Shown here one piece after another: positions 44,181 through 52,537 of a stretch of DNA of 64,000 bases (position 1 is the stretch's first letter; every line of letters begins with the position of its first letter). The DNA lies in contig NZ_AP024630.1 of assembly GCF_019976975.1 (NCBI RefSeq), forward strand, positions 2,170,001-2,234,000. Reading direction: 5' to 3'. This DNA is from Arthrobacter sp. NtRootA1 (GTDB lineage: Bacteria; Actinomycetota; Actinomycetes; Actinomycetales; Micrococcaceae). The position numbers and the translations under genes are program-made. The notes beneath the pieces were generated by a model. That model searched no databases. It was not told where the DNA came from and saw nothing but the letters and a program-made list of their open reading frames with translations.

Positions 44181-44408
44181 CTAGGCGGTTTGGTGTCGGA
44201 GATCGAGTTGGTCCGTGTGGCCAAAGGGGACTGCACTGCTGAAAGCGACAATGAAGTGCCCATCGCCAAGCCGGGTCAGTAGGATGCCATGCGTCCGTTG
44301 CCCCTTGGCGCTGTCGATCATCTGGTCGACCGCAGCGGCGAGGCAACGGTCCATTGAGGCCCTGTCGTGGACTCTAATTTCGATGGGTTCCAGCTCTTGG
44401 ACGGTCAT
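44181..44408 (-). CDS. Small conserved protein, 75 aa, function unknown (family shared with 15279-15488)
   Basis: A 75-residue protein with AAGGAG before its ATG. Its core (IEIRV, a helix, RTHGILLTR, GHFIV, VPFGHT) parallels the 69-residue product at 15279-15488 along the whole length. It lies 97 bases after the phosphotriesterase-like gene on the same strand, so it may be the last gene of that operon, as its relative is last in an importer operon. No signal, membrane segment or Cys/His metal site is present. I assign no function. Confidence 0.72.
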   Translation of the reverse strand: MTVQELEPIEIRVHDRASMDRCLAAAVDQMIDSAKGQRTHGILLTRLGDGHFIVAFSSAVPFGHTDQLDLRHQTA

Positions 44409-44505
44409 TCCTGGTCTCCTTAGTGGTTGGTAGCAGCCGCAGGCGATACTGGGCCAGCCTTGTGCCCCATGAGGTGTGCCCCATCGCGGGAAATGTAGTC
44501 CCGCT

Positions 44506-45492
44506 CTAGGAACCGCCCCGTCCGCCCGAGAGAACCGTTGCGGGGTTCATATGCGTCATCTGGTACAGATCGTCGTCAGAGATTCCCGCTTCCTTCAGGT
44601 GATCGATAACGGTGTTCGGCACGTACGCCAAGTTCCAATCCGGAAGATGCTCGGCGAAGTAGTCACCTGAGATGACATCGCTCCAGGTGACTGAATCACT
44701 GGAAAGCACCATCTTGGATGCGTAGCCGAGGCGACAGAGCTCGGCCACAACCTCTACGCGTTGGGAGGTTGTCAAAGTGGCACGTCCTGGCATGGTGTAG
44801 CCGAACCTGTCCATCCCGAGATACGAGCCCCGGTCTGCCAGAGCTGTGAGATAACTCAGGTCCGTACTGTCGCCGCAGTGTCCGATTATCACGTGACGGA
44901 GATCGACACCTGCGTTGGCAAAGACGTCCTGTTGCTGGAGACCCACCTGGTTGCCCGCGTGAGTGTGGGTACAGATCGGAGCACCCGTGCGCAGATGAGC
45001 GCGCGCCGCCGCCAACAAAAGCCGTGTGTTGTTTTCGTCCACAACTGGGTCGGAGCCGGTCTTGATGATTCCCGCTTTGATCTCGGTTCCATCCATGCCC
45101 ACTTCGATGTCGTGAACGAACAGATCGGCCAGCCGGTCTGGATCGATACCATCCGCAGCATCTCCAACCACTCCCTGCAGATAGAGCGGCAGCGGTTCGT
45201 GAGGGTGCGCCCCGGTAGCGGCGACGATGTTCACATCGGTGAGGCGGGCAACTTCCGTCAACAGCGACAGATCCCGTCCCATGTTGGGCGTTGTCATGTC
45301 CACGATCGTCTTCACACCGAGACTTTTCGCCCGAGAGACCTTGGCTGCAACGGCCGCGACGGCAGCATCGCGGTCAAGGAGGTGCGGCCATCGCTCGTAC
45401 ATGCCCACTGACAGCATGAACAGATGTTCATGCATGAGGGTGAAGCCAATTGATGCTTCCTCGGCGGTACCGCTTACCGTGTGGATGCTCAT
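44506..45492 (-). CDS. Phosphotriesterase-family hydrolase (PTE/PLL-like lactonase)
   Basis: A 328-residue binuclear-metal TIM-barrel hydrolase. Ligands are in order: HxH in LMHEHLF, a Lys in EIKAGIIKTGSD as the candidate carboxylated lysine, His in CTHTHAGN and IGHCGD, and Asp in LSSDSVTW. Family members hydrolyse lactones or phosphotriesters; in this catabolic setting a lactone intermediate is the likely substrate. The frame is open to 45738, but ATG 45492 begins the usual pattern (SIHTVSG to LMHEH). The gene follows the FAH gene by 88 bases. Confidence 0.9.
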   Translation of the reverse strand: MSIHTVSGTAEEASIGFTLMHEHLFMLSVGMYERWPHLLDRDAAVAAVAAKVSRAKSLGVKTIVDMTTPNMGRDLSLLTEVARLTDVNIVAATGAHPHEPLPLYLQGVVGDAADGIDPDRLADLFVHDIEVGMDGTEIKAGIIKTGSDPVVDENNTRLLLAAARAHLRTGAPICTHTHAGNQVGLQQQDVFANAGVDLRHVIIGHCGDSTDLSYLTALADRGSYLGMDRFGYTMPGRATLTTSQRVEVVAELCRLGYASKMVLSSDSVTWSDVISGDYFAEHLPDWNLAYVPNTVIDHLKEAGISDDDLYQMTHMNPATVLSGGRGGS

Positions 45493-45580
45493 GACAGCCC
45501 GAACGGCTGGGATCCGGGGGAGGGGCAGAGCCGGGTCCGGTCGACGCGGGAAATGAGTCTTAGAGCTGTGATGAACACTG

Positions 45581-46429
45581 CTATACCTTTCTGTTCTGTC
45601 CAATATTGCGGGTGCAGGGGTTGGAGAGCGAACCAATGCCGTCGATGGTGGAGGTGAGACGCTGGCCCGCTTCCAAGAAGCGGGCGGGATTGCGCGCAGC
45701 TCCGATTCCACCGGGTGTTCCCGTAGCGATAACATCACCGGGGACGAGCGTAATGAATTGACTGATGTATGACACGATCTCTGCGGGGTTGAAAATCAGC
45801 TTTGAGGTGCTCGACTTCTGCACGACATCCCCGTCGACGTCACATCGCACTTCCAAGTCACGTGCGTGGTCGATTTCGTCCGGCGATACGAGGTGTGGTC
45901 CGATCGGAGTCGACGACTCGAAAGTCTTTCCCTGAAGATACTGCGACGTTCGAACTTGCCAGTCGCGCATAGAGACGTCGTTGACGACTGTATACCCGGC
46001 GATGGCATCCCAACTCTTTTCCGGGGGGGCACTGCGTACCTGCCGGCCAACGACGATGCCGAGCTCAATTTCCCAGTCGACCGCGTCGGAAGCATCGGGA
46101 AGCACCAGCTCATCGAACGCGCCGATGAGGCTCCGCGAGTACTTGGCGAAGAGGGTGGGGAATTCCGGGATCATTTGTCCAGTCTCGGCTGCGTGGTCTT
46201 GATAGTTCAGGCCGACGCAGATGATCTTCTCCGGATTCGGTACAACAGGCGCGAGATCCACCTGGTGTTCATCGAGCACGAGACCTATGTCGGTCTCTGC
46301 GGTCTTCCGCCAGTCCCCGCTCGATTCCAGGACGCTTCGAACGTCCGAGTACGGGAGTACGTAATATAGCCCGTTCTCTACTCGGGCTGCCGCGGTGCTG
46401 CCTTCTAGCCTGATCGTTGCAAGTCGCAT
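45581..46429 (-). CDS. Fumarylacetoacetate hydrolase (FAH) family protein
   Basis: A 282-residue FAH-superfamily enzyme, acting on carbon-carbon bonds or isomerising 2-oxo acids after ring cleavage. Metal ligands are visible as Glu in DWEIELGIVVG and Asp in VNDVSMRDWQ. The loop GLNYQDHAAETG supplies the usual His/Glu dyad region, and GTPGGIG closes the fold. ATG 46429 has GGAGAG upstream; an earlier in-frame start at 46489 adds residues without homology. It fits a meta-cleavage route as hydratase, decarboxylase or hydrolase of the cleaved product. Confidence 0.92.
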   Translation of the reverse strand: MRLATIRLEGSTAAARVENGLYYVLPYSDVRSVLESSGDWRKTAETDIGLVLDEHQVDLAPVVPNPEKIICVGLNYQDHAAETGQMIPEFPTLFAKYSRSLIGAFDELVLPDASDAVDWEIELGIVVGRQVRSAPPEKSWDAIAGYTVVNDVSMRDWQVRTSQYLQGKTFESSTPIGPHLVSPDEIDHARDLEVRCDVDGDVVQKSSTSKLIFNPAEIVSYISQFITLVPGDVIATGTPGGIGAARNPARFLEAGQRLTSTIDGIGSLSNPCTRNIGQNRKV

Positions 46430-46562
46430 GACTGCTCTCCTCATGATTGTCGCAAGCCAGCACCAGGGCTGACTTACGGGGTGGACCACTCAGGCAGAGG
46501 CCAGCCGAACGCGTGTCAGCTGCTCGGGGGTCGCCGTCAGGTTATGTTGTTAGTGCTGGTTT

Positions 46563-48125
46563 CTACCGGAGTCGATGGCGCATGACCTTCCCGCCAACAT
46601 TTCGGGGGAGAGCCGACGTGAACTCGATTCGACTTGGCTGCTTGTAGGAGGCGAGCTGCCGTCTGCAAACAGCCTCGAGTTCGCCCAGAGACGGCGATAC
46701 GTCCGAAGCCCGAACGACGTATGCGACGGGTGTGGAACCCCACTTCTCGTGGTGGACGCCGACGACGGCGCATTCGATGACGCCCGGAATCTGAAGCAGG
46801 ACACGCTCGATCTCGCTCGGATAAATGTTCATGCCGCCGGAGATGATGAGATCGGTGCGACGGTCCAGTACTTCGATGTACCCCTCCTCGTCGATTCTGC
46901 CGACGTCGCCAGTGTGATACCAGCCATTGCGAAATGCCTTCGCTGACGCCTCTTCGTTGTTCCAGTACCCGTCAGCAAGAGAGCCGGAGCGGACGATCAG
47001 CTGACCGACGGAACTGCCGTCGTGAGGGAGCTTGTTTCCGTGTTCGTCGATGAGTCGGACGACGGTCTCCGGTACGGATCGGCCGGTCGATGAGAAGATT
47101 CCTGGTCGGCGCTCTGAGTAGTCCAACGCCGATGTGGCAGCCACGAGTCCTCCCGAGTTTTCCGTCATGCCCCACCCCTCGACCAAGCGGGGGCCGATGG
47201 CGTCCACGAGGAGTTCCAGGTGTTCCTCTGGTGCCTTGGCCGTGCCGTGGAGCAGACTCTGCAGCGATGGCAGCGTTAGCCCTTGCTCGCGAACAATGGT
47301 GCAGAAGTCGACGATCGGCGGACCAGGCAGAGTAGTGAATGTCGCGTGGTGCCGATCGATCGCATCAACGAGTCGCGGTGTGTCGAAATTGCTCATGAGG
47401 ATCGTCGTGCCACCTACTGCCAGATGGGGCAACACATGGGCGGGAATACCCGCGGATGACGATAGTGACAGCGCAAATATCTGGGTGCTGCCGATGCTGT
47501 AGCGGTTTGCGACTTGATTAGTTTGGACGATCGAGCGAAGTGAACGATGGGTCAACCTGGCTCCCTTAGCGAGACCTGTGGTGCCGCTTGTGTAGGCCAG
47601 AACAGCCAGGTCGTCGGGAGCAGGGCTGATTGGCGTTGGAGGGGTCGGCTGTCCGGAAGCGCGAAATCCCTCGTACCCGCGTGTGGCGGCATCGCGATTG
47701 GCCCCTGTCGTCACCGTCAGCCGAATGGAGTCGCGGTTTTCGAGTGCCTCGACCCGCTCTGCCGTACTGTCGTCGATGAAGAGAGCGACTGCTCCGGAAT
47801 CGTCGAGCATGTGTTGTGCCTCGAAGGATGTGTGCCGCACATTGCATTGGACGACCACCATACCGGCCTTCAGGCAGGCCAAATATGCCTCCATATAGCG
47901 GATGTCATTTTCCATCCAGATCGCTACACGATCCCCGGACGAAATGCCCGCGCCCAGCATCGCGTTCGCAATGCGGTTGGTGTTGTCATCGAGCTCGGCG
48001 TAAGTGACGCCGATTCCATCCAGCATGCGGATCGCAATGCGGTTAGGCGCCCGTTGAGCACCAATTCGCACGAGAGAGCCGAGGTTGTATGCGGCGGGGT
48101 TAAGGAGTGTCTGTGTGGTGGTCAT
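46563..48125 (-). CDS. Acyl-CoA synthetase (AMP-dependent CoA ligase)
   Basis: A 520-residue ANL-superfamily ligase that activates a carboxylic acid to its CoA thioester. Core motifs are all present: YTSGTTGLAKGA (P-loop), GWGMTENSG (A5), WYHTGDVGRIDEEGY with the hinge DRRTDLIISGGMNIYPSEIE region, and the C-terminal lysine in PRNVGGKVMR. ATG 48125 follows GGAGGG; upstream codons to 48218 look non-coding. It is divergent from the acyl-CoA dehydrogenase pair with a shared regulatory site, so activation and oxidation of the same acid are likely co-controlled. Confidence 0.93.
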   Translation of the reverse strand: MTTTQTLLNPAAYNLGSLVRIGAQRAPNRIAIRMLDGIGVTYAELDDNTNRIANAMLGAGISSGDRVAIWMENDIRYMEAYLACLKAGMVVVQCNVRHTSFEAQHMLDDSGAVALFIDDSTAERVEALENRDSIRLTVTTGANRDAATRGYEGFRASGQPTPPTPISPAPDDLAVLAYTSGTTGLAKGARLTHRSLRSIVQTNQVANRYSIGSTQIFALSLSSSAGIPAHVLPHLAVGGTTILMSNFDTPRLVDAIDRHHATFTTLPGPPIVDFCTIVREQGLTLPSLQSLLHGTAKAPEEHLELLVDAIGPRLVEGWGMTENSGGLVAATSALDYSERRPGIFSSTGRSVPETVVRLIDEHGNKLPHDGSSVGQLIVRSGSLADGYWNNEEASAKAFRNGWYHTGDVGRIDEEGYIEVLDRRTDLIISGGMNIYPSEIERVLLQIPGVIECAVVGVHHEKWGSTPVAYVVRASDVSPSLGELEAVCRRQLASYKQPSRIEFTSALPRNVGGKVMRHRLR

Positions 48126-48299
48126 CGTTGCCCTCCGAGCATTGGTCCTGGTGTGAAAGCGATCGAACGAATGCGATGATCCGATTTCCGCGTCAAGCAG
48201 CATGTTGGTCGAATGCAACCATCATGTACCCCGATCGCCTCCCGATCGAAGATAAAGTCCGCCCACTTGCCAGCTTGGGCCTGCAATACGGTATGCTAC

Positions 48300-48318
48300 C
48301 AAACAAACGATCGATTTG
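48300..48318. promoter_or_regulatory. Catabolic-regulon palindrome 3 (CoA ligase/acyl-CoA dehydrogenase)
   Basis: CAAACAAACGATCGATTTG in the divergent spacer. It is an irregular version of the regulon box: the dyad CAAACGATCGATTTG has one extra central base. It follows a TATGCT-like -10 for the rightward operon, so a bound repressor would cover the start site. Confidence 0.55.
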
Positions 48319-48375
48319 TAGAGCTCGCGAGTAACCAAGTGTTCGCGGGCCTGGCTGTAAGCGAAAGGTGGCACC

Positions 48376-49521
48376 ATGACGACCGTGAATAATGATGTCT
48401 GTGCAGGCGACGCGGACTTAAGCGATTTTGCGCTGCGTGCCGAGGAATGGCTGCAGACTGCGGTGCCCGTTGAGTGGCGGGAGTCCCGAGGTGCTCTCAG
48501 CGGCGAGGAATCAGATGCAATCCGGCGCGAGTGGGACCTTCAGCTGTGGCGCGGAGGATTTGCGGGGATAGCTTTTCCCAAAGATTTTGGTGGCCAGGGC
48601 CTAGGTCTGGCCGAGGACGTGATATTTCACGTGCTTGCAGCCAAGGCGCAGGCTCCCGACGGCTTCTCGCGCGTTGGCAAAACGCTTGTTGCCCCCATGG
48701 TGGTTCGCAGCGGAACCGACTGGCAGAAGGAACGCTATCTTCCGCCCTTGTTGCGCGGGGAGGAATTGTGGTGCCAAGGCTTCTCCGAGCCGGACGCCGG
48801 ATCTGACCTTGCTGGCGTGCGGACCCGCGCAGTGCGAGACGGTGACGGCTATCGAATCACCGGGCGCAAGACCTGGACCACGTTTGCCCAGCACGCCGAC
48901 CGAATATTTGTTCTGGCAGTCACTGATCCCGATGCACCGCGCTACAAGAACCTGAGCATGTTCCTTGTGGACATGCGCGCACCGGGCGTGTCCATCAACG
49001 ACATCCGGCAGATTTCCGGCGCCATCCACTTCGCAGAGACACACTTCGACGGCGTATTTGTTGCGGAACGAGATCGTGTGGGGAATGAAGGTGACGGGTG
49101 GAAAATAGCCATGGAGTTGCTCGGTGATGAACGGGGTGGCTCCGAGGCTGCTGCCCGGTATGTCGAAATCAGATCCGATTTGGACCTGCTGTTCCGCACC
49201 TGCGGCGATCGGCCGGAATTGGCGAACGCACTGCAGGAACTGGACGAGCGCACCGAGACTCTACGCTGGCATCTTGCCAAGGTGATTGATCTTGAGGGCA
49301 TGGGTGGTGAGGCATTCGCGCGGGCAGTATCAGTCCTCAAGGTTCTATGGAGCGAGCTATGGCAAGTCGTGGCGCGGGTGGGTTTCGAGGCTCACGTTCC
49401 TGCCGACAGGGAGCATTGGCGCTACCAGTTTTTCGAGTCGAAGGCTGTATCAATTTACTCAGGCACGAATGAGATTCAGCGTAACCTCATTTCGGAACGA
49501 GTTTTGGGGCTGCCGCGATGA
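48376..49521 (+). CDS. Acyl-CoA dehydrogenase (large partner)
   Basis: A 381-residue FAD flavoenzyme that introduces a double bond into an acyl-CoA. Signature segments are present: GFSEPDAGSDLAGVRTRAV, ITGRKTWTTFAQHAD, and the C-terminal YSGTNEIQRNLISERVLGLP. Length is standard. The stop overlaps the next acyl-CoA dehydrogenase start by four bases. Actinobacteria often use paired, unequal dehydrogenases as heterotetramers for ring or side-chain acyl-CoAs, as in the FadE pairs of steroid degradation. Electrons would pass to the ETF encoded at 60.8-62.6 kb. Confidence 0.93.
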   Translation: MTTVNNDVCAGDADLSDFALRAEEWLQTAVPVEWRESRGALSGEESDAIRREWDLQLWRGGFAGIAFPKDFGGQGLGLAEDVIFHVLAAKAQAPDGFSRVGKTLVAPMVVRSGTDWQKERYLPPLLRGEELWCQGFSEPDAGSDLAGVRTRAVRDGDGYRITGRKTWTTFAQHADRIFVLAVTDPDAPRYKNLSMFLVDMRAPGVSINDIRQISGAIHFAETHFDGVFVAERDRVGNEGDGWKIAMELLGDERGGSEAAARYVEIRSDLDLLFRTCGDRPELANALQELDERTETLRWHLAKVIDLEGMGGEAFARAVSVLKVLWSELWQVVARVGFEAHVPADREHWRYQFFESKAVSIYSGTNEIQRNLISERVLGLPR

Positions 49522-50420
49522 ACGTTCTCATTGATACAAAGGCCGGAGAAATTGGCGAGCTTGCGTCTGAGGCGATAAGCGACATCATCGAACGGGCCAC
49601 CGCTGGAACAAGCATCACCGCCTACGCCGAAGGCGAATCGCCTTTGTCGTGGAACGCGCTTGAGGAAGGGGGGTGGGACCTCGTTGGGATCCTTGACGAT
49701 GGGGAAGGAGCTCAACTGCGAGATATTGTCGCCATCGCTCAAGTATGGGGAACTCGCCTGATCCCCTTACCGTACCTGGAAACTGTGATCGCTAAACGTC
49801 ACTCGGAGATAGCCCGAAGTTGGGACGGTCCCGTGTCCTTCGCGTTACCCACTTCGACCCTCGGGCCTGGAAAGCAGCGGTATGTCCCATTTGGACAGTT
49901 CGCAGGCCTGCGTGTGGTTACAGCCCTTGGCGGCGATTCTGGTCAACTCATTGAAATTCCGGAAGGTCGCCCAGCCGGACTGGATCTTTGTGCTCGTGGT
50001 CTGGAAGTGGATGTGATCCTGACTGATTTCTCGGAAACTGCAGCTCGGGAGCTCGCCGTCGTCTATGCAGCCAGCTCAGTTGGAGCTGCGAGGCGAATGC
50101 TTGAACTCGGTGTCACCTTCGCGAAGGAACGCCAGCAGTTCGGTCGACCTATCGGCTCGTTCCAGGCAGTCAAACATCATCTGGCAGATGCGTTGATCGC
50201 CGTAGAAGAGGCTGACACCGCAGTCATTCGAGCAAGTCGGACCACTGAAGGCGTACGGCAGACTACGGAGTTCGTCGTCAAGCGCTGTATTGATGCGGCC
50301 GAACTCGTCCTCCAAGTGCACGGTGCACTGGGGTTCACCTGGGAGATGGGTCTGCACTACTACCTGCGCCATATGCTCACGGCACAAGAGATTGTCGGTG
50401 GATTACGCAACTGTCCGTGA
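49518..50420 (+). CDS. Acyl-CoA dehydrogenase (small partner)
   Basis: A 300-residue acyl-CoA-dehydrogenase-like protein, shorter than the usual 380. The N-terminal and middle domains are reduced, while the C-terminal helical domain keeps ARRMLELGVTFAKERQQFGR with its FAD-pyrophosphate Arg and the segment PIGSFQAVKHHLADA. The YSGTNEIQ-type end is absent and replaced by QVHGALGFTWEMGLHYYLR. Start overlap of four bases with the large partner implies fixed stoichiometry. It is probably the second subunit of a heteromeric dehydrogenase. Confidence 0.9.
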   Translation: MNVLIDTKAGEIGELASEAISDIIERATAGTSITAYAEGESPLSWNALEEGGWDLVGILDDGEGAQLRDIVAIAQVWGTRLIPLPYLETVIAKRHSEIARSWDGPVSFALPTSTLGPGKQRYVPFGQFAGLRVVTALGGDSGQLIEIPEGRPAGLDLCARGLEVDVILTDFSETAARELAVVYAASSVGAARRMLELGVTFAKERQQFGRPIGSFQAVKHHLADALIAVEEADTAVIRASRTTEGVRQTTEFVVKRCIDAAELVLQVHGALGFTWEMGLHYYLRHMLTAQEIVGGLRNCP

Positions 50421-50727
50421 ACTACGCGTTCGGGGTTGCTGAATCCACGAGCGACCCCGAACAGACCCCGATCGCTAATCTCTGTAGGCCTTCGTGGCAG
50501 GACCCGGACCGTTGACGGTCAAGCATTACCTTTTTACGATAATACCAATCGGTTGTTTGATTAGTTCTTAATGCCGATGAACTGTGAACCTGAAGGGTGT
50601 AATTCTTGTTCCCCTTCTTACTGCCTGTTGTGGCCACCTTGGCCCGACTCCGACTGGCTCTATTATGCGACTCAGTCAAGGGCACCATCTCAACCCGGAG
50701 ACGGGTTCCGACCTTTGCGAGTCACCT
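50421..50727. promoter_or_regulatory. Promoter region of the hydratase operon with regulon palindrome 4 (50546-50559)
   Basis: About 300 bases between the dehydrogenase pair and the enoyl-CoA hydratase. CAATCGGTTGTTTG at 50546-50559, inside TACCAATC...GTTTGATTA, directly follows an AATAAT-like -10 (TACGATAAT). This points to a separate, repressed promoter for the plus-strand genes from 50728. Part of the span could encode an N-terminal extension of the hydratase if translation starts at 50584. Confidence 0.65.
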
Positions 50728-51564
50728 GTGTCATATGAATGCATACTTCTAGAGCACGATGGCCCAGTTGCGTGGATCACACTCAACCGGCCACAACGTC
50801 TCAACGCGATGAACGATCAACTGTTGACCGATCTCGACAGTGCGCTGCAGAGCCTGCGGGGTACGAAGAATCGGGTAGTGGTCATACGCGGCGCCGGACG
50901 TGCCTTCTGCGCCGGCTACGACGTGTCCCCAGATTCCGAAGAGATAGGGTACGCCTCAGCACGCGGGCCCGTGGGTGACCGCGACAGGCTGCTGTCCAAT
51001 ATCGAATTATGGACCCGAATCTGGCGCCACGAGCAGCCGGTCATCGCGGCAATCCACGGGCACTGCATTGGCGGCGGCACCCAATTGGCATCCTTATGCG
51101 ACATAACGATCGTCGCCGATGACGCATCGATTCAGTCATCTCCCTCCCTGCCGATCGGTGGCGGATATCTTTCCCCTCTCTGGGTGCACCTGGTGGGACC
51201 GAAACGCGCGAAGCTGATGTCCTTCGATGCAGGTCGACGCATCTCGGGCACGCAGGCCGTGGATTGGGGTTGGGCCACCGAGGCAGTCCCCGCCGATCAA
51301 CTCGAGACTTACGTGCGCGAGTTGGCCTATTCGATTGCAAGGACGCCGGGTAACCTCCTCCGGCTAAAAAAGGAGGCGATCAATCGAGCGGCCGAAATGG
51401 ACGGACTGTTGAGCTATGCGCGGACGGGTGCTGAGACCGATGCACTGCTTCACCTCACTCCGGAGGTGGCTCTCGCCCAAGCCTGGATCAAAGAACTTGG
51501 TCTCAAGGGCGCGATCCAGCGGTTCCGTGACGACGGTCTGCCTGATATCGAAGACGCGCAGTGA
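50728..51564 (+). CDS. Enoyl-CoA hydratase/isomerase family protein
   Basis: A crotonase-fold enzyme acting on the enoyl-CoA made by the dehydrogenases. The oxyanion-hole segments are GAGRAFCAGYDV and AAIHGHCIGGGTQLASLCDI; the active-site region continues in LPIGGGYLSPLW. The usual Glu pair is not obvious, so isomerase, hydrolase or lyase chemistry is possible. GTG 50728 gives 278 residues and the standard start (SYECILLEHDGPVAWITLN). The frame is open to 50584, giving up to 326 residues. The stop overlaps the cyclase-family gene by four bases. Confidence 0.88.
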   Translation: MSYECILLEHDGPVAWITLNRPQRLNAMNDQLLTDLDSALQSLRGTKNRVVVIRGAGRAFCAGYDVSPDSEEIGYASARGPVGDRDRLLSNIELWTRIWRHEQPVIAAIHGHCIGGGTQLASLCDITIVADDASIQSSPSLPIGGGYLSPLWVHLVGPKRAKLMSFDAGRRISGTQAVDWGWATEAVPADQLETYVRELAYSIARTPGNLLRLKKEAINRAAEMDGLLSYARTGAETDALLHLTPEVALAQAWIKELGLKGAIQRFRDDGLPDIEDAQ

Positions 51565-52475
51565 ACATACTGCCACCCTATTCGGACCTTCCGAAACTTG
51601 GGGGACTCGACATCAGGCATTCCTGGGACGTTTTGTCCTCGCCCATGGGGACGCTTTCGTTCGTTGAACCGGAGGACATCGTACGGGCGGGCAAGCTCGT
51701 CTCGGCCGGCGCTACAATCCCTCTGAACCTCCCCATCAACGCCTTCGATCCACCGCTGTTCGGGCGGGCGCCCATTGGCCATACAGTGCTGCAGCCGACC
51801 GGTAATGAGGCCGAGGACCTGATTGATTCGTTCAACCCGCAGGCCTCTTCTCAACTCGACGGCCTTGCGCATGTTCGTGCCCGTGAGTTCGGGTACTTCG
51901 GCGGACTCCTTGAACTCGCAGAAGCCCGCGAGCGAATCGGTATCCAGCATGTCGCATCGCGAGGTATCGCAGCTCGCGGTGTCCTACTGGATATCGCTGA
52001 AAGCGATGGCGGGGAAGGCCTCACACCATTCGACGGGCGTATGTACGACACCAAATTGCTCAACGACGTGGCCGATGCGCAGGGGGTCGAGATCCAATCA
52101 GGCGATGTTCTGCTCATTCGGACGGGGTGGGCGCCAGGGTATCTGCAGCTGCCGGCGTCCAATCGGAGGCCCCCCTCGAGCTGGAACGGCCTGAGAGCAG
52201 ATGAGGCCATGGCTGCGTGGCTGTGGGATCACCGAATCGCCGCGGTGGGAGCAGACAACCCCGCTGTGGAGTGCGCGCCCGGCGCCCGTGATATTGGTTC
52301 TCTGCACCGTCGTCTGCTGCCCGCACTCGGAATGTCAATGTTCGAGCTACTTGACTTGGAAACGCTTAGCGAAATGTGCAAGCGCCTGGGGCGATGGGAA
52401 TTCCTCTTCGTCTCTGTACCCCTGCATCTCAGCGGAGGGGTCAGTTCGCCTGCGAATGCGATGGCGATCCTCTGA
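51561..52475 (+). CDS. Cyclase-family protein (kynurenine formamidase-like, PF04199)
   Basis: A 304-residue metal-dependent hydrolase-fold protein. The family's HxGTHxDxPxH segment is altered here to SQLDGLAHVRARE; a late RTGW and GADNPAVECAPG region is typical of the fold. Members open rings or cleave amides and lactones. In this operon it may hydrolyse a cyclic intermediate. The start overlaps the hydratase stop (ATGA). The altered metal motif makes the exact reaction uncertain. Confidence 0.85.
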   Translation: MNILPPYSDLPKLGGLDIRHSWDVLSSPMGTLSFVEPEDIVRAGKLVSAGATIPLNLPINAFDPPLFGRAPIGHTVLQPTGNEAEDLIDSFNPQASSQLDGLAHVRAREFGYFGGLLELAEARERIGIQHVASRGIAARGVLLDIAESDGGEGLTPFDGRMYDTKLLNDVADAQGVEIQSGDVLLIRTGWAPGYLQLPASNRRPPSSWNGLRADEAMAAWLWDHRIAAVGADNPAVECAPGARDIGSLHRRLLPALGMSMFELLDLETLSEMCKRLGRWEFLFVSVPLHLSGGVSSPANAMAIL

Positions 52476-52537
52476 CTAAGTTGAACTCCCTAGCCCGCGG
52501 CAGATCTGCACGGTGCTCAACATCTGGAAAGTACATC

